NCBI RefSeq assembly: GCF_003573695.1
Contig: NC_039362.1
Span: 3,074,929 to 3,138,928, forward strand
Direction of reading: 5' to 3'
DNA: 64,000 bases
From: Papaver somniferum
Lineage: Eukaryota > Streptophyta > Magnoliopsida > Ranunculales > Papaveraceae
The notes beneath the pieces are model-generated. The model made no database searches and was not told where the DNA came from. It was given only the letters and a program-made list of their open reading frames with translations. Position numbers and translations under genes: made by a program. Of the stretch, positions 34,212 to 46,301 are shown in pieces. The stretch's first letter is position 1, and each line of letters opens with the position of its first letter.

Positions 34212-35414
34212 CTTGGCGTTGTGTTTTCGAAGCATTCTTATTTGCTGTTCTCCTTGCATTTAATTCATCTAGCCTCACTTGCATATTCATCTTGCATATT
34301 CTCTGCACTGCATATCTTGCATCATCATTGCATTCTTGCATCTTAGATTAACTTGCTGTTTTAGTAGCTGCTGTGTGCAGCTGAAAGAAACTGATCTTTG
34401 CTGAGTCCAGGTACCTGCTGTGAAGTGCTCCTGTGGAGCTGATGCTGCTGCTGACTGCTGCCTTGGCTGCCAAGCTGCTGTGCTGCTGCAGCTTTCTTTC
34501 CAGCTACCTCAACTGAGCTGCTTCTCCTGATCCTGCTACTGCCTTGATGCTGAGCTGCTATTGCTGAACTTGTGGTGCTGAACTTGTGGTGCTGCTATTG
34601 CTGCTGAGCTGCTTCTCCTGCTGCTGCTCCTGGTCTTGGCTGTGCCTCAGCTGTTGCTGCTGTGCAAAAGCAAGCTGCTGCAATTGAACAAGCCCACTTG
34701 CTGTTGAACAATTCTGCTGGTCCTGCTGTTGCTATGATCCAAAGCCCAACTGGGCTGATTCCAAGCAGCTGAAAAAGAACAAAGCCCAACTGGGCTTTGC
34801 AACTGAAAAGCCCAACTGGCCTGAGTGTTGAAGCAAAGCTTAGGATGATCCAAAGCCCAACTGGGCTTTTGCAACCAAACTGAGCAGCTGGGCTGTGCTT
34901 AAGCAAGTAAGCCTAAACCCATTAAGAGAACCCAACCTGTGGGCTTCCATTTTTAATTTGTGGGCTTGTAATAATTTTTTCCATTTTTTTTGTTGGGCTT
35001 GTAATTTAAGTTAACTTTTGGGTTTGTATTTGAGCATTAACTGTGGGATTGTCCCTATCAAAATTTTGGGTTTCAAAAACCCAACAAACAACCTAAACAA
35101 GGTTAACTGAACCTACCAACTCAGCTGGGCTTCATTAGTTTCTAGGCTTACTAAAGTCGTTAGTGGGCCGTGTACCCAAACTCTAGGCCAAAAGTTGGGC
35201 TCTGTTTCACAACAGTTCTCCAAACCCATTGCCTCACCAAAGCACAACCAAAACAGTGGGCTTATCCCCATAAAAACCAAATGTTTCCCATCAAAAACCA
35301 AATGTTTTTCATTCCCATAAAAACCAAATTTTTCCCAAAAATCCAAACCCATTAAAAACCAAATTTTGGGCTTTGTAATATAGTTACTTAGCTTTTGAGC
35401 CCAATCATGTCTAG
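34212..35414 (+). other. E2 untranslated leader, CTG-rich with palindromic 16-mers
   Basis: 34,370-34,700 is rich in CTG/CTT words. 34,735-34,870 holds four copies of AAGCCCAACTGGGCT or near variants, each self-complementary. 35,270-35,365 repeats AAAAACCAAAT. Frames across this region are low complexity and not taken as genes. Confidence 0.7.
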
Positions 35415-36953
35415 ATCTTTTCTACAGTTGGGGAATACAACAAATCCCTTAGAGAACTTGCGTGTGGACATACTTCACGTTATGAACCTCCCATAGACCA
35501 TGATGTCAATAGTCATAGGAATTATTATGGACATTTTCAAAGTCCCGAGCCTCAATACTTGAACCCTAATGACTATTCACACATGCATCATTCGCCACAA
35601 CGTGAAAATGAACATTTTGCTAGTGCCTCACCCACACAATCATCACTGATCGATCAATTAGAAGCTCGAATCGCAGCTTTAGAAATGCAATCACATGAGG
35701 AATCTCTCACATCTAAGTTTCTTAGGCAACCTGAAATCTATGCATGTCCCGCATGTGATGGCTTAGACCACACTATTGCGAATTGCTATATTTTCCATGA
35801 ATTTAGGCGGACTGGAGAAATTCCAAGGTTTGTAGAACCTACAGATTATTATGATGGTGGTTATTGGGACCATAATCAACCTTTTCAAGGTTGCGATCAA
35901 CCATTTATAGACCCTAACGACCATGCACCCATGTATCAATCACCACAAGGGGAGGACGAACAATTTCACATGAGCCCTTGTATGCAATCTATAATGGAAA
36001 ACATCAATCTCCTCAAACAAAACACTGCTAGTTTAGAAATGCATACATTGAATGATCATAGCAGCATTTTTATCCCTAATGAAATTAATTATCAAAATAG
36101 TGTTTTTAACCCTACTCATGATAGTCATATTGAACATGAACCTAATCTAGAGGTAAATGAGTGGAATAGAAACACTATAGTTTTTAGGGAAGGACACTCT
36201 TGTTTTGTTGAGGATGATAATAATTATGATATTATATTAGAAGAACATGTCTATACTGATGATGTTGTGGAACCTTTGGGTTCAAATACATTAGGCTTCT
36301 CTGCCCAGACCTTAATGAATGATATCTCTTCTAGTATTCCATATGATGTTTCCATTGAATTGCCGATGCATGAGGACAAATCTGTTGATGATGTTGATGA
36401 TTCTGATTGTGAACTTGCTAATTTGATTGATGATTGTGAGCATGATGTGACATGTGTAGATGATTTAGGAGATTTTGATTTGATTGATAATGACGTGCCT
36501 ATTCTCCTACATGAGTCACAATCTGATGGCCTTCCACCCAACCTAGATTTGGTTTGTACCAATATTGTAAAACCAATTTTTCTGAGAATGCCTAATCTAG
36601 GTTTGGAACTGTGTGCTTCCCAAGTCCTCTTGGACCATCTTGCATTTAAATATAATATCTTGGAGGAACCACAGTTGGAAATTGCATGTTTGCCCGTCCA
36701 TAGCACAGTTCACTTTGAGTTAGATCTTGTGCATGATGAACCCCCAAAACTGCGCGATTTTGTTTTCAAAATTGTATCTTCTGTAAAATCCAGGTTTGGG
36801 GGTAGCTCATTTGGTTTCACAGCTTCACGTGCTTTTCTTTCATGTGTGAAGTTGTTGAAACCGCTACACTTTGTCTTTTGGGTTGATCCTCAACTCTTTA
36901 GACTTTTGGTGTATGGTGAATTTTTTGTATATAATCCAGTAGATAAATTTTAA
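35415..36953 (+). CDS. E2 gag-derived ORF with CCHC knuckle and acidic tail
   Basis: The frame is open from 35415 (after a TAG) to 36953. No in-frame ATG starts it well: an ATG at 35,408 is in another frame, so either a one-base shift has occurred or the start is lost. The early part (SLRELACGHTSRYEPP) is a conserved beginning of Athila-type ORFs. It is followed by repeated YSHMHHSPQ / HAPMYQSPQ units, a coiled-coil-like LIDQLEARIAALEMQ, and CPACDGLDHTIANC, a C-x2-C-x4-H-x4-C zinc knuckle at about residue 120. The rest is highly acidic and matches the second part of E1 gag (488-1450). No capsid-type gag domain, protease or RT. It could bind RNA via the knuckle; its function is unknown. Confidence 0.7.
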   Translation: MFSTVGEYNKSLRELACGHTSRYEPPIDHDVNSHRNYYGHFQSPEPQYLNPNDYSHMHHSPQRENEHFASASPTQSSLIDQLEARIAALEMQSHEESLTSKFLRQPEIYACPACDGLDHTIANCYIFHEFRRTGEIPRFVEPTDYYDGGYWDHNQPFQGCDQPFIDPNDHAPMYQSPQGEDEQFHMSPCMQSIMENINLLKQNTASLEMHTLNDHSSIFIPNEINYQNSVFNPTHDSHIEHEPNLEVNEWNRNTIVFREGHSCFVEDDNNYDIILEEHVYTDDVVEPLGSNTLGFSAQTLMNDISSSIPYDVSIELPMHEDKSVDDVDDSDCELANLIDDCEHDVTCVDDLGDFDLIDNDVPILLHESQSDGLPPNLDLVCTNIVKPIFLRMPNLGLELCASQVLLDHLAFKYNILEEPQLEIACLPVHSTVHFELDLVHDEPPKLRDFVFKIVSSVKSRFGGSSFGFTASRAFLSCVKLLKPLHFVFWVDPQLFRLLVYGEFFVYNPVDKF

Positions 36954-37223
36954 AACTTTTTGGTTTCTTTTGTATATATTTTGCTAATCCAATATAATCT
37001 AAGTTGAAAATGTTGGATTCTAGCCGGTGAATAATGGAGTTCGGTTCGTGTTTTCGACGAATCGGGTATTCTCTTCCTTTTACTCTACTCAGCATGTCCC
37101 TTTCCATATGTTGCATTTTAATTCTTTCCATATTTTGAAACATTGAGGACAATGTTTAGTTTAGGTTTGGGGGGTATAGAGTAGATACCATGATAATTGC
37201 CATAATTGAAAACGAACTCTTCT

Positions 37224-37262
<39 letters not shown>

Positions 37263-37670
37263 AAAATTCAAAAAAATTAAAAAAAAAAATCATAAAAATG
37301 GAGCTCATTTACCTTGAAATGTTGACTCTCGTGCAAATATGTATTTTTATTAGGAGTCTTAGTCTAGATATTTAGGCACCCTGATTCTAGCACAATTCAC
37401 ATAGTGATAAGAAATTTGCACGCGCACGATCTACCAATACATGTATGGCCTCGATCTTCAAGGTGTTTGATAGGAAGTTACGATTGCCAATCACTTTAGA
37501 ATACTGAACGAAACTGGACTAGCTTGTTCTTTGGTTGGTTGGGATAGAAGGTGGAGGTTACATTAAGAAAGACAACCATCGAATTTAACTGGGTGCATCA
37601 AAAAGGGCTACCTCTTGCAAAGTGTCATGTAATTTTTGTTTCTTTTGTTATGTATCAAAAGTGTTTCCAT

Positions 37671-37714
<44 letters not shown>

Positions 37715-38403
37715 GAGGTATATATTCAGAAAAAAAAAAAAAAAAAAAAAAAAAATCAGAAAAATACCAAAAAAAAAAAATCAAGTATTTATCAATTCCA
37801 TCATCTCTTGTTCCAAAAATAAAAAGAGAGTTGTCAATGTAAATAAGAGTCATGTAAATAGTCATCTTTTGTTGTTTCGTTGTAATAAGCAAGGAGGGTG
37901 TATGCCATTGATGTACAACGCGAGTAATTGTGAAATACCTCCAACTCATTCACAATTCTCGTAAAGTCCGGACAGCTAGCTAGATTTCGACCTCAGTTCT
38001 TAGCCTGAGAAACTATCTCTTGGTGATTAGTAGTCATAACTTCAGATCTTTCTTTACACATGTGTAGATACACTTTACACTCTTATCACATGTCTTTTTT
38101 TGTTATCAGTGCTAGGATTGTGCCTTGATAGCTAGATTGACATCTCCATTTTGCTGTGAGCTAAACTGTTTTGCACATGTCACATTTGATGGAATCTGAG
38201 CTTATATTTTGACCTAGAACTTTGTAGGTACGTTCTAAGCAAACCTTCACGAGACTTCAACTCGTCCACTAGGGACACTTAGTGGTTTAAAAGGCTTAGT
38301 GCATACGCTAAATGCATTCGAGAGACCAGCGACAGTGGTATAGGTAGGATTTCCTTAGTTTTGTTTTACTTGAGGACAAGTAAAATTCAGGTTTGGGGGT
38401 ATT
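36954..38403 (+). other. E2 3' non-coding region with purine tracts
   Basis: Parallel to E1 1451-2893. Long A runs at 37,230-37,258, about 37,675-37,712 and 37,731-37,755 differ in length from E1 and E3 and give lysine/phenylalanine-rich false frames. An internal AGGTTTGGGGGG lies at about 37,163-37,174 and the LTR-adjacent AGGTTTGGGGG at about 38,389-38,400. Confidence 0.75.
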
Positions 38404-40571
38404 TGATGAGTGCCAAATATTGTATTTTTATCCCTTTTTGTTGGCATTTTAACTCATCTTTTATGCATTAATTCATATTTTATCCCATATTCTGTATTTT
38501 CATTGTTTTCAAGAATAAATATTTTTATTAATTAATTTTGCATTTTTAGGTAATAAATAAAGTTCGGATGAGTCGCGGAGCGAAAAGAGCAGAAAAGTAG
38601 TGAAAAGCCGGGAGAAATTACGCAAGGAAACCGCGAAGAATGGTGCGCACAACCTCATTTTCTACACACAAAAGCGCCTCCGTTCTCAGCCATCAGATCA
38701 GTTCTCAGAAGCATCCGACGGTCGCTCCTTCATAGATCATCAAAATATGATGTCTCTGCCGAGCACCACAGCGCTGAAATTCCAAGCCTTCAGATTAGAT
38801 GGTAGTTGAATCCAACGGTCGCTACCTTGCTGTGCATCGAAGTTTGATATCTCCGCCTTACACTACAGTACCTAACTCCATCAAGTACCGTTCATTTTGT
38901 TGTATCATATAATCCAACGGTCGCTCATCGCTTGCCTCCGCATCACCGTCCGATCTACCAACCATCTTCGCATCTCGCAGCTCAGAGTCACAGAACATCA
39001 AAACTAGATACATCCGCCTCACACCCTAGTGACCGAGCACCACCCACCTAACCAGACACACCCCCCTTCTCTCCCAAACCATCGAGCCATACCCTCTCCA
39101 CCATCTTCTCCACAGCAGACCACCGTACACCACCACCTCTGCCACCAACTCACTGCCACCACACCTCCACCATCATCACCCTATCTTTCTCCATCATTAC
39201 CCCCTTGTTCTAGCCTCCTATTATATAGTTTTCTCCCCTAATTTCTCTCTAAAAACCTAGGGAAGAAATCAATAAAATAGGACGAGTTGGAAAGATGCAA
39301 TTGAGGCATGGGACGGAGCAGGTGAACAAGGAAGGATGGGTCAGCGATTGATTGAAGAAATTGCGCCATCAAAGTAAGATTTTACGAAACCCTAATTTCT
39401 CAATTTTTGGGATTTTTATAGAAAACCCTAATTTTCTGTTAGGAAGGCATGGAGGAGCTAGAATAGGGATGTGGGTTCGAATTAGACCCATTACGTTAGG
39501 TAAAATCATATACCTAATTTTACTGTTCAATTGGGTAAATTTGGGAATTGGGTGTAAGAACCCTAAAATGTAAATTGGGTATAAAAAGGGAACTGTGGGT
39601 GTGATGTGAACTTATGTTTGGACTAGCCTACATCCAGGACTCTCATGTCCTGTTAATTTTGAGTTTCTGCTTAATTTCAGTTCAATATGTGATATTCCTG
39701 TTAATTTCATTTTATGTTACTATCCATGTTCTGCTTAATATTGTTTCCTGTTAATTGTTATGCTCCTGTTATGTTTGTTATGTTATGTTATTTCCTGTTG
39801 TGTTCTGTGTGATTGTATTATCCATGTTATGTTTGTCTTAATTAGTTTGTGTGTTTGTTTCTACACATGAGCTTGTAAGTCCCCTGTTCATCTCACATGT
39901 TCTTATTCTGGGGTTTGATGCTTGACAACCATGAGGTCTCTTAACTGCAACATGTTCTAATTCCCCTCTAGGATGAGAAAAGAACTGAACCATGATGGTT
40001 AGCTATTAGGATGGTTTTTGCTGAGCTTAAAACAGTTTAGGCTAGTTGGATTCTTGAAAGATCACCTGATTTGTGATTAGTGGTGCTGTAAGAAGACCAC
40101 TAATGCTAGGGGTCTGTGGTGGTTCTAAGGAATTCATTAGCTACTTTAGTTAGTGAGCCACTGCCTAGTTAGTCTGTGATTGGTTGTGCTTTAAACAGAC
40201 AGCCAATACTAGGGGTTAGCTAAGGCTGTAAGGTTGGTTAACTAGATATTTGACAAAAACTTAACCTAGGTGAACTGGCTAGGTGAAGGAAACTCTCATC
40301 CATCTCCCTGCACTTCCCCTCCACAATTTCTTTTCCATGTTTTGTTTTGATTAAATTGTTCTTAGTTTTTCTTATTCTTTGCCACTGCCTTTGGCTCACT
40401 GCCACTGATTTTTTCTTTGGTTCTTTAGTTCACTGTCTGTCACTAGCTCAGCTATCTAGGAAACTTCAATTCACCCCAAGTCTCTGTGGAATGATCCCTT
40501 GCTTACTTTCTATACTAAAACTTGGCCTTGTATACTTGCAAGAGTTTTTGTGTGTTTTCCAAACCACACCA
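38404..40571 (+). repeat. E2 3' LTR (2168 bp)
   Basis: Near-identical copy of 32014-34187. Visible differences are indels near the start (two), in the CCACC-rich stretch (two) and in a TTTGTGTG stretch (one). Ends CACACCA followed by ATAAG. Confidence 0.95.
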
Positions 40572-42900
40572 ATAAGTTTATTAAAGACTTTGATAGAAAT
40601 ACTGCTTTCTTTCACCAATTTGTTAATAACAGAAGACGCTTAAACTATATTCATACTTTAAGAGATGATACCGGTTTTTGGATTGATGATAACTCTCAAA
40701 TTCATAAAATGCTAATAAAACACTTCAAAAATATAAGTACATCTAATAAAACTCAGCATCTAGACATGCTTAAAAATCTCATTGATCCTTGTATTCATGA
40801 AGAGGATAATATTAAGCTCACTAGGGTTCCTGATGAAGCTGAGATCAAAAACACTCTTTTTAACATGAATCAATGGGGCTCCCCTGGTCCGGATGGATAC
40901 CCCCAGTTTTTTTTAAAGCTCACTGAGAAATTGTTAAAACTGATATTATCAATTTTGTTCAAGACTTTTTCCAGAAAAAATATATGCTTAAGGAAATGAA
41001 TTACACTTATATTATTCTGATTCCTAAAGTTCAGAATCCTTCCACTCCAAGAGACTTTTGCCCTATCAGCCTTAGTAATACTACATATAAAATTATTTCA
41101 AAATTTTTAAACAACAGACTGAAACCCTTACTCTCTAAAATCATTTCGCAAAATCAATCAGCTTTCATTCCTGGTCGTCAAATAACTGACAATATCATTG
41201 TACCCCATGAAATACGGCTTTAAAAATAGACCTTTCTAAAGCGTTTGACAGAATCGAATGGGATTTTCTAAATCAAACCCTTCTTTCTTTTGGCTTCTGT
41301 AAAGATCGGTGTCAGCTCATAATGCAATGTATTACTACTACGTCTTTCTCTGTTCTTCTAAATGGTGTTCCTGGTGATAAATTCTTTGTAACAAGAGGGA
41401 TCAGGCAAGGAGATCCCTTATCTCCTTACCTGTTTATTATTTGTATGGAGGTGCTTTCAAATCTCCTGTTAAAGGCAGAAAAAGATAATCAAATTTCTGG
41501 GATCAAAGTTACGAAAACTGCTCCTTCTGTTTTCCATCTGTTTTTTGCAGATGATTGCTTTCTCTTATCTAAAGCTAACTTGTATGAAGCTAGAAATCTG
41601 GTTAACACTCTTAGTCTTTTTGGAGAAATGACTGGGCAGGTCATTAACTTCCAAAAATCTGGAATCTTTTTCACGCCTAAAATTCATAATAAACATTGTA
41701 AAATTATTTTTAAAATCCTTAAGGTGAGAAAAATCTCTAAGAATGATAAATATTTAGGAACACCTTTATTCTTTGATAGAAATAAAGTTAATAATTTTGA
41801 GCCTCTCCTAAACAAGTACTATGCTTCTCTTCAAGGTTGGATTGACAAGATGTTTAATCATGCTGGTCGTACTCTTTTAATTAAACATGTGCTTAATGCT
41901 TACCCTAATCACCAAATGCAGTGCCTTTATTTCCCTAAAAAAAACTCTTGATAATCTAGATAAAATTCAAAGGAATTTCTGGTGGCAGAAAAAGAGCAAA
42001 AAAATTGTTATTATCCCAAAGCTTGGCCCAACATTACCAAAGATATTCTGCATGGAACTAGGATAAGCTGTGGGAAAAAATATGAAAACACAAGTATTTT
42101 AGAGATCATAATCCTCTAAGGAAAACTAGAAACACACAAAATTTCTTGGATTTGGTCTAGTATTAAAAAAGGTCTAGACGTCATTAAATCTAATAGTGTC
42201 TGGCAGGTTAATAATGGTCTAGAAATCAATATATGGACTGACTTTTGGCTTCCTAAAATCTTATTAGGCCTATTAATACTGATAAATGATATTCCTAAGA
42301 CAGTCAATCATTTGATTAGTGCAAATGGAACTTGGGACATGAATGTTATTTCTAAGTATATTCATTCTGATTTTCATAATGCTATAAAATCTATTACTTG
42401 TAACCTTGATATGCAGGATAGAATTAGATGGAAATCTACTTAAACTGGTGATCTTAATACCAAATCAACTTAGAACTTTCTTACTAAACTTATATTGGAT
42501 AAGAATGAAACAAAATTTTGGGAAACAAATCTGGAGCTTAAACATTTTGCCAAAGGTTAATATCTTTTGTTGGAAAATTGTTTCTGGTGCTCTGTCCCTT
42601 GGCAAGAAAATGGGAAAATATGTTAAAGATACTAACCATTTCTGTTTACTTTGTGATAATGATACTTTAGAAGATGAAATGCATATGTTTACTTCCTGTT
42701 CTTTTACAAAAAAAAAATATGGGATGCTTTTGGTTTGAATGATATTTATAATTACAAAGACCAACATGATATTTTACATTGGTTTAAGTTCTGGATGAAC
42801 AATGAAGTTTTTAAAAATCGACAAGATATCATTTCTTTGCCGATTATGTTGATTTTTCATGTTGAATTACATTGCCGATTGCTTATGTTTGAGTAAGCTT
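40572..42900 (+). pseudogene. LINE right part: reverse transcriptase and zf-RVT, frameshifted
   Basis: Continues the LINE cut at 32,013. First comes the RT lead-in (FFHQFVNNRRRLNYIHTLRD, GSPGPDGYP at about 40,880), a frameshift near 40,980, then IILIPKVQNPSTPRDFCPIS and QNQSAFIPGRQITDNI, another break near 41,220 (IDLSKAFDRIEWDFL), GIRQGDPLSPYLFIICMEVL at about 41,400, and FADDCFLLSKA at about 41,550, the catalytic F/Y-A-D-D box. A zf-RVT module (LPKVNIFCWKIVSGALSLGK, then CLLCDNDTLEDEMHMFTSC) ends it at about 42,730. No RNase H is evident. The 3' border is approximate. At least three frame breaks make it inactive. Confidence 0.85.
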
Positions 42901-45900
42901 AATAGGGTGATTGAAGTACAGTGGAACAATAAAAATCTTGATATATAGAATAATGAAGATTTGAAAATTAAACCTATTAAGAGCTCTTGTTTATTGAAGT
43001 TAATTTAATTTCTAGTACCATGGCTTATGATAAAGGAATAGGTTCAGAGAATATTGCAAATGCGAAAATTCCACTACATAAGATTATCAAACCGATTAAA
43101 GAAGATACAAGATCATCAATCATTACTCATAAATCAAAGAAATAAAGATTGCATCTTTTATAAATCCGATGATAGGGTTAAAACTCGTTTCTTCTTCTAA
43201 GGATTGTCAAAGAACACTCGGAGCATTAACCTTTATGCATCCAATATATATGTATTTAGGGTTTGTCTTAGAACATAATTTTACAATAACTGAACCAAAC
43301 GTATCAGGTCGCCTGTAGTATTTGGTAGTAATGGGTTTCTTAAAATGACTGGATACTTAAAAGGCTAAGTAATAAGAACAAACGGTAGAATATTTCAAGG
43401 ACCAGGAACTAATAAAAGATCAATAATGAAGATTTGAGAAACTATTAAAGAAGAAACGAGTATCTAACATTTCAATAAATTTGTGTCCCTCTTCCCTGAT
43501 ATACAAGGGGGTATATATACAAAATTTATAATTTTGATGGGGTAGGTAGATAAAATTAATGGGTACAAAGATAAAGGGGTACCATTAGAAATTTTAGGGG
43601 TATATAAAAGAACACCTTATTTTTATTGTTTTTCAAACTTAGGGTTTCGTTGTTTGACACGCGCATCTATCGTTTTTTTGCAGGTATCCAGTCGATTGCT
43701 TCTTTTTTTTTCAGGATGTTGCTTCTATGGTTGTGCGTATGAACTTCATTCTTGATTGTTTTGATTTTTCAGCTTTGTTTTAACTTATTTTAAGATTTTT
43801 TGCATATTCTCATTGTATCTTTTGTTCCTTTGCAGGTGATTCCTTTGCTGATGCACCTGACGGTGCTTTGGTACTCAATCCACCATTTTTAAAGTACTAC
43901 TTATTTCAATCGACTACTTATTGTGATCGACTTTGTTGGTGCTGTTTGTAGGATGCAAATGAAATAAATATTTTGCTTCAAGCTGGTGGCGGTGTGTGAA
44001 GAAAAACATAATAAAGCTCTTGAATGATGTAATGTGTATGTGAAGTTATTTAATTTCACACCCTTTATTTTCTTGATCATCTATATATTTGAGTAAGTTC
44101 CAATTTGGTAGGTTCAAATGTTGTCCATGGAATGTGAATTTTGCTGATAGATTGTTTGTTGGTTCAGCCATACCAGTTTGTCTCTTTTGTTAGTTTGTTA
44201 TTATTTTTTTGCATCTATAGATGTATAAAAATTTGTTAACTATCTAGACATTGCAATCGTAACTTATCCTAATATCTAGAGATGAAAATGTTGTACCATT
44301 ATAGCATCCTTCGAGCTTGACTCTTTCAAAAATTTTGATTCTGCAATATATATATATATATACCGTGGAAAGTTCAACAACTTTGTTTGTCTTCCTCCCT
44401 ACTGCGTTTGAATTCCTTGCATCATGCTAACAGTCTCATGCCCTACTTTTTTCTTTTTTTTTTGGGTCTGTAACGGTTAGTCTTACTGATATTTTGGTTA
44501 TTGTTAGTGCAGGTTGTTCCAGGTAAAAAAGAATGCCGCCACAAGCAAATAACAATAGGATGAGAGTCTAAAGGAGAGTCTAAAATTGGCATTTGGATCT
44601 GCAATTTTTCTTATTATCTAGTTGTTACCTTTTGTAGCAATTCCACTACATTTTTGTTTGTATTAGATTTCAATTGTGCACTTGCTAATGATTGCTCCAA
44701 ATTTAAATAAGTTCACTTAGAATATGTCAGAAAATAATCCTTCCTGAGGGATTGTTCGCAGACATATGCTGGAGGCACCAAAGATTATCCACTATCTCAT
44801 ACTTTTTCCATTACACTTCCTAGGGACTGAATGATGCACCAAACATAAGTAAGCACCACAAATTTTAATGCCATTTTCATCTCTTAGATGTTCTTAATCA
44901 CACTTTTTTTAACATAAATACCAAATTTGGTATAACGTTTACTCCACTAAAATCATGTAAGTACACTCATGTGTTTTAATTAGCTTTAGTTATCAGTCAC
45001 AAAAGATTCACTTCTTCCTGCATGTTGTCAATGATCGTGTGAAGTTCTGTACTGGTATTTGTAATTTCTACTAATGTGTCATTCTCATTCAGGTGGTGGA
45101 AAAGTTCTGGCATTGTAACAAATATTTCTCAGCCCCTCCCGCCGGCCACTCTTACCATGAATTTCCAGCTTATAGTGTAGCAATGCACCAAAAATTATAA
45201 GTAAAATATTGTACTTAGTTATGGCGAGTCTTGATTCCAGGGACAATATTTAGATCGCATCTCAAACACATATGCATGGCCTGCCTTGCAATGATGTACA
45301 TTGACTCTTCAAACCAGAAACATGAAGGTGATACCATACACTGGACTGGATCATCCTTACTTGGTGATGGGTTGGTTATCATTTTCATTCTTCTTCTGTT
45401 TCTCCTCTTCATCGGATAAGTAATCCATGGGTTCACGTAGTTTCTAATCTTTATCTAAATACCAAATAACTATGCAATTTCTTACCATTTGTATTAACCA
45501 ATAACGGAATCTCCAAACATTTTAAGCTCACTGGAAAATTATGAGCTGAACTCTTTCGATGATATTTTCTATATTTTCATTAAGGCATTGTTTTTATGTC
45601 ATTTGTCGTCATCTTCTAACTAAAAAAGAAAAAAAATGGTTCACTTATACTCTGGAAGTAAAGTGCCCTGCTACTATTCATTTGCCAAAATATTATGAGT
45701 TGTGGTATAAGTGAAGATGTTAAACAGTTACATCCTCTTTTATCAAAGAAAAATAATACAATGCTTGCGTCCTCCCAATGAGCTAAGGTATTTAATATGT
45801 ATTTAATATACTCGATAATCAAGCTGACTATATTTTATACTATGAAGGGAAATAGTCAAAATTGGCTCACACATCTAACGTCTGTACAGGACATTAGTGC

Positions 45901-46301
45901 TGGAAAGTTCAAAATAGGTCTCATAGATAAGATGAATAATCTGAAAGCAAATCGTGGTTGTGGTATTGGCGCCGGTGGTGGCACTTTAAGTTGTGACACA
46001 AGGGATTGTAAGTTTTTCCTATAATTATCTTATATAATTAGAGGATTTGGCCATAATGGATAATATTCGTTAAATGTAAAGTTTCTTGCATTACCATTTT
46101 GGTTTTTTATAGATTGCTCATGTATTTAAAAATTCATCAAGATTTTTCACTTACTTACTGGTTTGTATCGTGCTTTTTGGTACCACTTATGTGTAAACAA
46201 TTTAAGTATGTCTTTTAGGAATTCAAAAATTATGTCAAAAACTAAAAGTTGTCCCGAATACGCATCCTTGTGTACAGTCGCTCGACTTGTAAATAATTCA
46301 C
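42901..46301. other. Unassigned interval with weak exon-like pieces
   Basis: No gene can be supported. Around 43,680-44,000 several AG/GT-bounded short segments on the plus strand (one reads GDSFADAPDGAL, then DANEINILLQAGGGV and a stop near 44,000) look like small exons of a captured or decayed gene. An (AT)n tract lies near 44,344-44,363. Frames at 45,215-46,024 have no domain. Confidence 0.35.

Larger units (their letters stand above)
32014..40571 (+). mobile_element. E2: complete, young, non-autonomous Athila-like LTR element (8558 bp)
   Basis: Full structure: 5' LTR 32014-34187, primer site 34194-34211, leader, one long ORF ending at 36953, 3' non-coding region, purine tract, 3' LTR 38404-40571, and ATAAG duplications. 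The LTRs differ, as far as I can read, only by five small length changes, and their lengths (2174 and 2168) agree with those. So the insertion is recent. It has no pol and no gag capsid domain, so it must depend on enzymes from a relative; E3 shares its ends and 3' region. It lies inside an L1-type LINE. Confidence 0.95.
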
